This document shows, piece by piece, positions 6,729-9,831 of a stretch of 9,831 bases of DNA. This DNA is from Nocardioides sp. (GTDB lineage: Bacteria; Actinomycetota; Actinomycetes; Propionibacteriales; Nocardioidaceae): contig JAOPXF010000075.1 in the NCBI GenBank assembly GCA_025965295.1, positions 1 through 9,831 on the forward strand. The letters run 5' to 3'. Each line of letters opens with the position of its first letter. Within the stretch, counting starts at the first letter, position 1. The notes beneath the pieces are model-generated. The model was not told where the DNA came from and ran no database searches. It saw nothing but the letters and a program-made list of their open reading frames with translations. The translations under genes and the position numbers were made by a program.

Positions 6729-6804
6729 GCGCTCGTAGCCCAACGGCAGAGGCACCACGTTTAGGTCGTGGCCAGTGAGAGTTCGAATCTCTCCGAGCGC
6801 ACCA
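6729..6804 (+). tRNA. tRNA with UAG anticodon (tRNA-Leu), short variable region
   Basis: A full cloverleaf of 76 nt with CCA encoded. Acceptor GCGCTCG (6729-6735) pairs with CGAGCGC (6794-6800). The D arm is GCC/GGC (6738-6740/6751-6753) with a ten-base loop CAACGGCAGA. The anticodon stem is CCACG/CGTGG (6755-6759/6767-6771) with loop TTTAGGT, so the anticodon is TAG (6762-6764), reading CUA and probably other CUN leucine codons. The T arm is GAGAG/CTCTC with loop TTCGAAT. The discriminator is A (6801), then CCA. G37, A73 and the 3-bp D stem fit leucine. The variable region is only CCAGT (6772-6776), whereas bacterial tRNA-Leu usually has a long variable arm. The gene is clear; leucine identity rests on the anticodon and these partial matches. 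Confidence 0.9.
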
Positions 6805-6813
6805 GACCACATG

Positions 6814-6843
6814 TTCCAGCCGGTCCGGCGGGTGCGGCTGGGG
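6814..6843. terminator. Hairpin between tRNA and convergent lipoprotein gene
   Basis: CCAGCCG (6816-6822) pairs with CGGCTGG (6835-6841), and two T-G wobbles extend the stem outward. The 12-nt loop is GC-rich. It lies 10 bp after the tRNA 3' end and just beyond the stop codon (6852) of the convergent lipoprotein gene, so it could serve both transcripts. No U tract. Confidence 0.5.
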
Positions 6844-6851
6844 TACGCCGC

Positions 6852-7229
6852 TCAGTCGCACGGGGCCCTCTCCACACGGCGCACGGACGGGTCGTCCAGC
6901 GGCCTGAACACGACCGTGGCGCCGCCGTCGTCCCGGAAGCGTGCCTCGTCGTCGTCCACGCGCTCGATGACCCCGGTCCCCCGCCAGTGTCGTGGCGGCA
7001 CGCCTCCCCAGCCGAACTGGTCCTCGAACGCGACGTTCCACATCTCCCCGTCGAACGAGACCGGCTCGACGAAGCAGTGGCCTAGCTCGACCCGCACCCG
7101 GACGGACGCAGGTCCCGAGGCCGAGGAGGGCTCCGCATGGGGTGCGGGCTCGGGCTCGGGCATGGCCGCGCACCCGACCACCAGGACAGCAGCGACCACG
7201 ACCGCGGGCAGGGCGAGGAGACGACTCAT
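6852..7229 (-). CDS. Small lipoprotein of unknown function
   Basis: A 125-residue predicted lipoprotein. Residues 1-19 are a signal peptide (M-S-R-L-L, hydrophobic core) ending in the lipobox V-V-G-C20, so C20 would be lipidated and the protein anchored to the outer face of the membrane. A Pro/Glu/Ala-rich linker (22-41) precedes a compact domain with H51-C52-F-V-E-P, S-F-D-G-E-M-W-N-V, F-G-W-G-G and P-L-D-D-P motifs. C52 and C124, next to the C terminus, could form a disulfide. I do not recognise a family with a known role. The frame is open far upstream, into rdgB, but the start at 7229 is preferred because it opens directly on the signal peptide and the upstream sequence is rdgB in another frame. 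It lies 58 bp downstream of rdgB on the same strand. Confidence 0.8.
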   Translation of the reverse strand: MSRLLALPAVVVAAVLVVGCAAMPEPEPAPHAEPSSASGPASVRVRVELGHCFVEPVSFDGEMWNVAFEDQFGWGGVPPRHWRGTGVIERVDDDEARFRDDGGATVVFRPLDDPSVRRVERAPCD

Positions 7230-7287
7230 GTCGATGGGACGCGCGGGACCGTTCCCGGGCTCCTTCCCAGCGACAACCCGTGGCGCC

Positions 7288-7929
7288 CTACCTTGCGGCC
7301 AGCACGTCCGCGACCCGCGGCGCGATCTCGCGCAGCGCCCGGCCGCGGTGCGAGATGCGGTCCTTCTCCTCCGGGTCGAGCTCGGCGGAGGTGAGCTCCG
7401 GCTCGGTGCCGGGCGCGGAGTGCTCGTCGGCGACGAACAGCGAGTCGTAGCCGAACCCACCGCTCCCCCGCTGCTCCCGGATCACGTGCCCGGTCATCCG
7501 GCCCTCGACCACGTCCTCGCCGCCGGCGTGGCAGAAGGCGACGGCGCAGACGAAGTACGCCCCGCGACGCTCGTCCGGCACGTCCTCGAGCTGCGCGAGG
7601 AGCAGCTCGTTGTTGCGGTCGTCCTGGCCCTCCTTCGAGCCCTGCGGGGTGCCCGACCAGCGCGCGGAGAGCACGCCCGGCATGCCGTTGAGGGCCTCCA
7701 CGCACAGCCCGGAGTCGTCGGCGAGAGACGGCAGCCCGGTCGCCTCGAGGCCGGCGCGCGCCTTGAGCAGCGCGTTGCCCTCGAAGGTGGGCTGGTCCTC
7801 GACGGGCTCGTCGTACGCCGGCACGTCGTCGATGCCGAGCACCTCGATGCCCGGGGCGAACTCGCGCAGCAGCCGCTCCATCTCGACGATCTTCTTGCGG
7901 TTGCGCGACGCCAGGAAGATCCGGCTCAC
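7288..7929 (-). CDS. rdgB: dITP/XTP pyrophosphatase (HAM1/RdgB family)
   Basis: This enzyme hydrolyses non-canonical purine nucleoside triphosphates (dITP, ITP, XTP) to monophosphates plus pyrophosphate, keeping them out of nucleic acids. The 213-residue protein shows the family motifs in order: S8-R-N-R-K-K near the N terminus, T-F-E-G-N-A (48-53), A-D-D-S-G (70-74, with the catalytic aspartates), P-G-V-L-S-A-R-W (84-91), G-F-G-Y-D (158-162) and S-H-R-G-R-A (193-198). The start is GTG at 7929. Its first bases form GTGA with the rph stop codon, a 4-bp overlap typical of coupled translation. The frame stays open into rph, but the family N terminus begins exactly at this GTG. Cytoplasmic housekeeping gene. 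Confidence 0.95.
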   Translation of the reverse strand: MSRIFLASRNRKKIVEMERLLREFAPGIEVLGIDDVPAYDEPVEDQPTFEGNALLKARAGLEATGLPSLADDSGLCVEALNGMPGVLSARWSGTPQGSKEGQDDRNNELLLAQLEDVPDERRGAYFVCAVAFCHAGGEDVVEGRMTGHVIREQRGSGGFGYDSLFVADEHSAPGTEPELTSAELDPEEKDRISHRGRALREIAPRVADVLAAR

Positions 7930-8648
7930 TGGGAGAGGGCCTCCGACTGGAGGCGGGTCAGGTCGGCACAGCCCTTCTCGGCGAGCGCGAGCAGGGCATC
8001 GAGCTCGGAGCGGTCGAAGGCCACCCCCTCGGCGGTGCCCTGCACCTCGATGAACTTGCCGTCGCCGGTCATCACGACGTTCATGTCGGTCTCGGCGCGG
8101 ACGTCCTCCTCGTAGGGCAGGTCGAGGCGGGGCACCCCGTCGATGATCCCGACGCTCACGGCCGCGAGGGAGCCGGTGAGCGGCTCGCCCGTGAGGGCGC
8201 CGCTGGAGCGCAGGTGCGTGATCGCGTCGGCGAGCGCGACGTACGCCCCGGTGATGGCCGCGGTGCGGGTGCCGCCGTCGGCCTGGAGCACGTCGCAGTC
8301 GAGCACGATCGTGTTCTCGCCGAGCGCCTGGTAGTCGATGACGGCGCGCAGTGAACGGCCGATCAGCCGGCTGATCTCGTGGGTGCGCCCGCCGATCCGG
8401 CCCTTGACCGACTCGCGGTCGGAGCGCGTGTTGGTGGAGGCGGGGAGCATGGCGTACTCGGCGGTCACCCAGCCCAGCCCGGAACCCTTGCGCCAGCGCG
8501 GCACGCCCTCGGAGGCCGAGGCGGCGCACAGGACGCGCGTCTTGCCGAACTCCACCAGCACGGAGCCGGCGGCGTGGTCGAGCCAGTGGCGGGTGATCGT
8601 GATGGGCCGGAGCTCGTCGTCGGCTCGGCCATCGGCACGTGTCGTCAT
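7926..8648 (-). CDS. rph: Ribonuclease PH
   Basis: A phosphate-dependent 3'-5' exoribonuclease that trims tRNA precursor 3' ends, usually as a hexamer. The 240-residue length is normal. Visible landmarks are R-A-D-G-R...L-R-P (4-15), the phosphate-site arginines R88 (R-I-G-G-R) and R128 (G-G-T-R-T), and the acidic pair D182 and D188 in L-P-Y-E-E-D-V-R-A-E-T-D-M-N. The ATG at 8648 follows a TAGGGT box by seven bases and has no good Shine-Dalgarno, so the message may be leaderless. It overlaps rdgB by 4 bp and probably forms an operon with rdgB and perhaps the lipoprotein gene. Confidence 0.96.
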   Translation of the reverse strand: MTTRADGRADDELRPITITRHWLDHAAGSVLVEFGKTRVLCAASASEGVPRWRKGSGLGWVTAEYAMLPASTNTRSDRESVKGRIGGRTHEISRLIGRSLRAVIDYQALGENTIVLDCDVLQADGGTRTAAITGAYVALADAITHLRSSGALTGEPLTGSLAAVSVGIIDGVPRLDLPYEEDVRAETDMNVVMTGDGKFIEVQGTAEGVAFDRSELDALLALAEKGCADLTRLQSEALSQ

Positions 8649-8655
8649 GGGGCCG

Positions 8656-8661
8656 ACCCTA
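8656..8661 (-). promoter_or_regulatory. Possible -10 box of rph, leaderless
   Basis: TAGGGT (minus strand, 8661-8656) fits TANNNT and ends seven bases before the rph ATG, within the 42-bp gap after the permease gene. If active, rph-rdgB would be transcribed independently of the permeases. No clear -35 box. Confidence 0.35.
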
Positions 8662-8690
8662 GCCGGGCCGCACCGGCTCGACGGCGGTGG

Positions 8691-9506
8691 CTACTTGACC
8701 TCGGCGCGCAGCACCCGGCGGATCCCGATGGCGAGGGGCAGCACCAGCCAGATCACGCCCGAGACGACCAGGTGGCCCCACTCGTCGCCGTTGAGCGACA
8801 TGTCGTAGAGGGGACCCTGCGCGGACTGGAAGTCGATCCAGGGCGCGACCCTCTCGAACCACGCCATCAACGCCGAGCCCAGGGCGATCAGGCCGGGCAG
8901 CACCCACCGGTAGACGAAGAAGACCACGATGGCCGCGGCGGTGTTGAGGAACAGGGTCGCCAGGGCGAAGCCGCCGAGCATCGCGAAGATCTGGGTCACC
9001 AGGAAGCCGAAGAAGCCGGCCCAGCCGAAGGTCCAGTCGATGTTGCCCTGGATGGCCCCGTAGAGCAGGTTGCAGACCAGGCCCACCACGATCGCCATCG
9101 CGATGGTCGCGAGGGTGAGGATCACGCCCACGACGGCCTTGGCGAGGATCACGAGCGGGCGCCGAGGCTCCAGCGCGAAGGTCACCATCGCGGTCCGCTG
9201 GGTCCACTCGCTGGTCACCAGCATGATGCCCAGCACCGGCAGCAGCACGGACGTGACGAAGGCGGCCGCGGCCACGAAGTCGCCGAACATCATCGCCTCG
9301 TCCTGCACGGTGGTGACCGCGAGCACGATGCCCTCGGTGAGCAGCACCAGGAAGCCGATCGTGGCGAGCAGCCAGAAGCCGGCCCGGGTGTCGTAGGTCT
9401 TGCGCAGCTCCACCCTCACCAGCCGCGTGAACGGGACCGGGGTCGTGGAGGAGATGTCCAGCGCGTGACCGAGGCCCGGTCCCGCGGGGACCCTGACGTC
9501 GGCCAT
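8691..9506 (-). CDS. ABC-2 type transporter permease
   Basis: A 271-residue integral membrane protein. A short cytoplasmic N terminus is followed by R-L-V-R-V-E-L-R-K-T-Y-D-T-R-A-G-F-W (28-45), then about six hydrophobic segments (roughly 45-65, 80-98, 118-147, 165-187, 189-215, 246-264). The T-S-E-W-T-Q-R-T...L-E-P-R-R stretch (98-116) is typical of ABC-2-type permeases encoded beside an ATPase. The ATG at 9506 overlaps the stop of the upstream permease by one base (TGATG), with GAGG seven bases ahead as ribosome binding site, so translation is probably coupled. An in-frame start at 9536 would overlap the upstream gene more and is disfavoured. The C-terminal ~107 residues are about 60% identical to the upstream paralogue by eye. 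Substrate unknown; no ATP-binding protein lies in the window. Confidence 0.88.
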   Translation of the reverse strand: MADVRVPAGPGLGHALDISSTTPVPFTRLVRVELRKTYDTRAGFWLLATIGFLVLLTEGIVLAVTTVQDEAMMFGDFVAAAAFVTSVLLPVLGIMLVTSEWTQRTAMVTFALEPRRPLVILAKAVVGVILTLATIAMAIVVGLVCNLLYGAIQGNIDWTFGWAGFFGFLVTQIFAMLGGFALATLFLNTAAAIVVFFVYRWVLPGLIALGSALMAWFERVAPWIDFQSAQGPLYDMSLNGDEWGHLVVSGVIWLVLPLAIGIRRVLRAEVK

Positions 9507-9831
9507 CACTTGACCTCGGCGCGCAGCACGCGCCACAGGCCGATGCTCAGCGGCAGCACGAGCCAGATCAGGCCCGAGACCGCGAAGTGCGCCCAGTCCT
9601 CGCCGGTCATCGTCGCGTCGACGAGCGGGCCCTGCGCGAAGTTGAAGTCGATCCAGGGACGCAGGTCGGCGAACCAGCCGATCAGGTTGGCGCCGAGCTC
9701 GAAGAGCCCCGGCAGGACGAAGGAGTAGACCATGTAGAGCACGATCGCGGCCGCGGAGTTGAGCAGCAGCGCGGCCAGGGCGAAGCCGGTCAGGATGCCC
9801 AGCACCTGCAGGAGCAGAAAGCCGAGCACCT
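9506..9831 (-). CDS. ABC-2 type permease paralogue, 5' part outside window
   Basis: The C-terminal ~108 residues of a second permease; the frame stays open to the right edge, so the GTG at 9829 is an internal valine codon and not a start. It has the same hydrophobic layout as the downstream gene and shares N-x-A-A-A-I-V, V-L-P-G-L, P-W-I-D-F, A-Q-G-P-L, I-W-L-V-L-P-L and the identical ending R-V-L-R-A-E-V-K. The pair is a tandem duplication. The ATPase subunit is expected further upstream on the minus strand, beyond 9831. Confidence 0.85.
   Translation of the reverse strand, partial: VLGFLLLQVLGILTGFALAALLLNSAAAIVLYMVYSFVLPGLFELGANLIGWFADLRPWIDFNFAQGPLVDATMTGEDWAHFAVSGLIWLVLPLSIGLWRVLRAEVK

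Noticed and set aside
7230..7929. Upstream extension of the lipoprotein frame to 7460 and of the rdgB frame to 8529
   Set aside because: Both extensions overlap neighbouring genes with known motifs; the true starts sit at a signal peptide (7229) and at the family N terminus (7929).
6775..8115. 446-codon plus-strand frame running from the tRNA through rdgB
   Set aside because: It begins inside the tRNA gene and lies antisense to the lipoprotein, rdgB and part of rph; it has no family features.
8379..9728. 449-codon plus-strand frame opposite rph and the permeases
   Set aside because: His/Gly/Asp/Glu-rich translation that is the antisense image of hydrophobic permease codons; not a credible protein.
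9827..9829. GTG as start of the edge permease
   Set aside because: It aligns to an internal membrane segment of the paralogue, and the frame is open to the window edge.

Overview
The window comes from a very GC-rich chromosome. The high-GC codon use, the gene families (DUF3618, an actinobacterial-type secreted M1 peptidase, the rph-rdgB pair) and start codons sitting directly behind TANNNT boxes point to an actinomycete. A Nocardioides-like member of the Propionibacteriales is my best inference from gene content; I cannot prove genus from sequence alone. It looks like ordinary chromosomal backbone. I see no insertion sequence, integrase, CRISPR array or phage gene.

Layout. (1) 1-1544, plus: the 3' part of a large secreted protein built from tandem ~126-residue DUF11/DUF7507-like repeats, with two C-terminal domains, followed by a strong hairpin terminator. 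(2) 1665-3089, plus: a secreted single-domain M1 zinc aminopeptidase, which converges on the next block with only 24 bp between stop codons. (3) 6204 down to 3114, minus: a DUF3618 small membrane protein, a stand-alone GroES-like co-chaperonin and a large secreted penicillin-acylase-family (Ntn) hydrolase, closely spaced and possibly co-transcribed. (4) 6246-6804, plus, divergent from block 3: a BCP/PrxQ peroxiredoxin and, 12 bp after its stop, a tRNA gene with a leucine UAG anticodon. (5) 9831 down to 6852, minus: two tandem paralogous ABC-2-type permeases (the upstream one cut by the window edge), then RNase PH (rph), the dITP/XTP pyrophosphatase (rdgB) and a small lipoprotein of unknown function.

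How the genes relate. The first three large products are exported and belong to the cell surface or extracellular space (repeat adhesin-like protein, peptidase, acylase). rph and rdgB overlap by 4 bp and pair tRNA 3'-end maturation with nucleotide-pool sanitation, a common actinobacterial pairing. The two permeases overlap by one base (TGATG) and probably form one exporter whose ATPase lies beyond position 9831.

The most unusual item is the tRNA. Its anticodon UAG, G37, A73 and 3-bp D stem with a ten-base D loop look leucine-like, but the variable region is only 5 nt, whereas bacterial tRNA-Leu is normally a long-variable-arm (class II) tRNA. I found no convincing wholly new multi-gene system. 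Most other long reading frames are antisense shadows produced by the high GC content.
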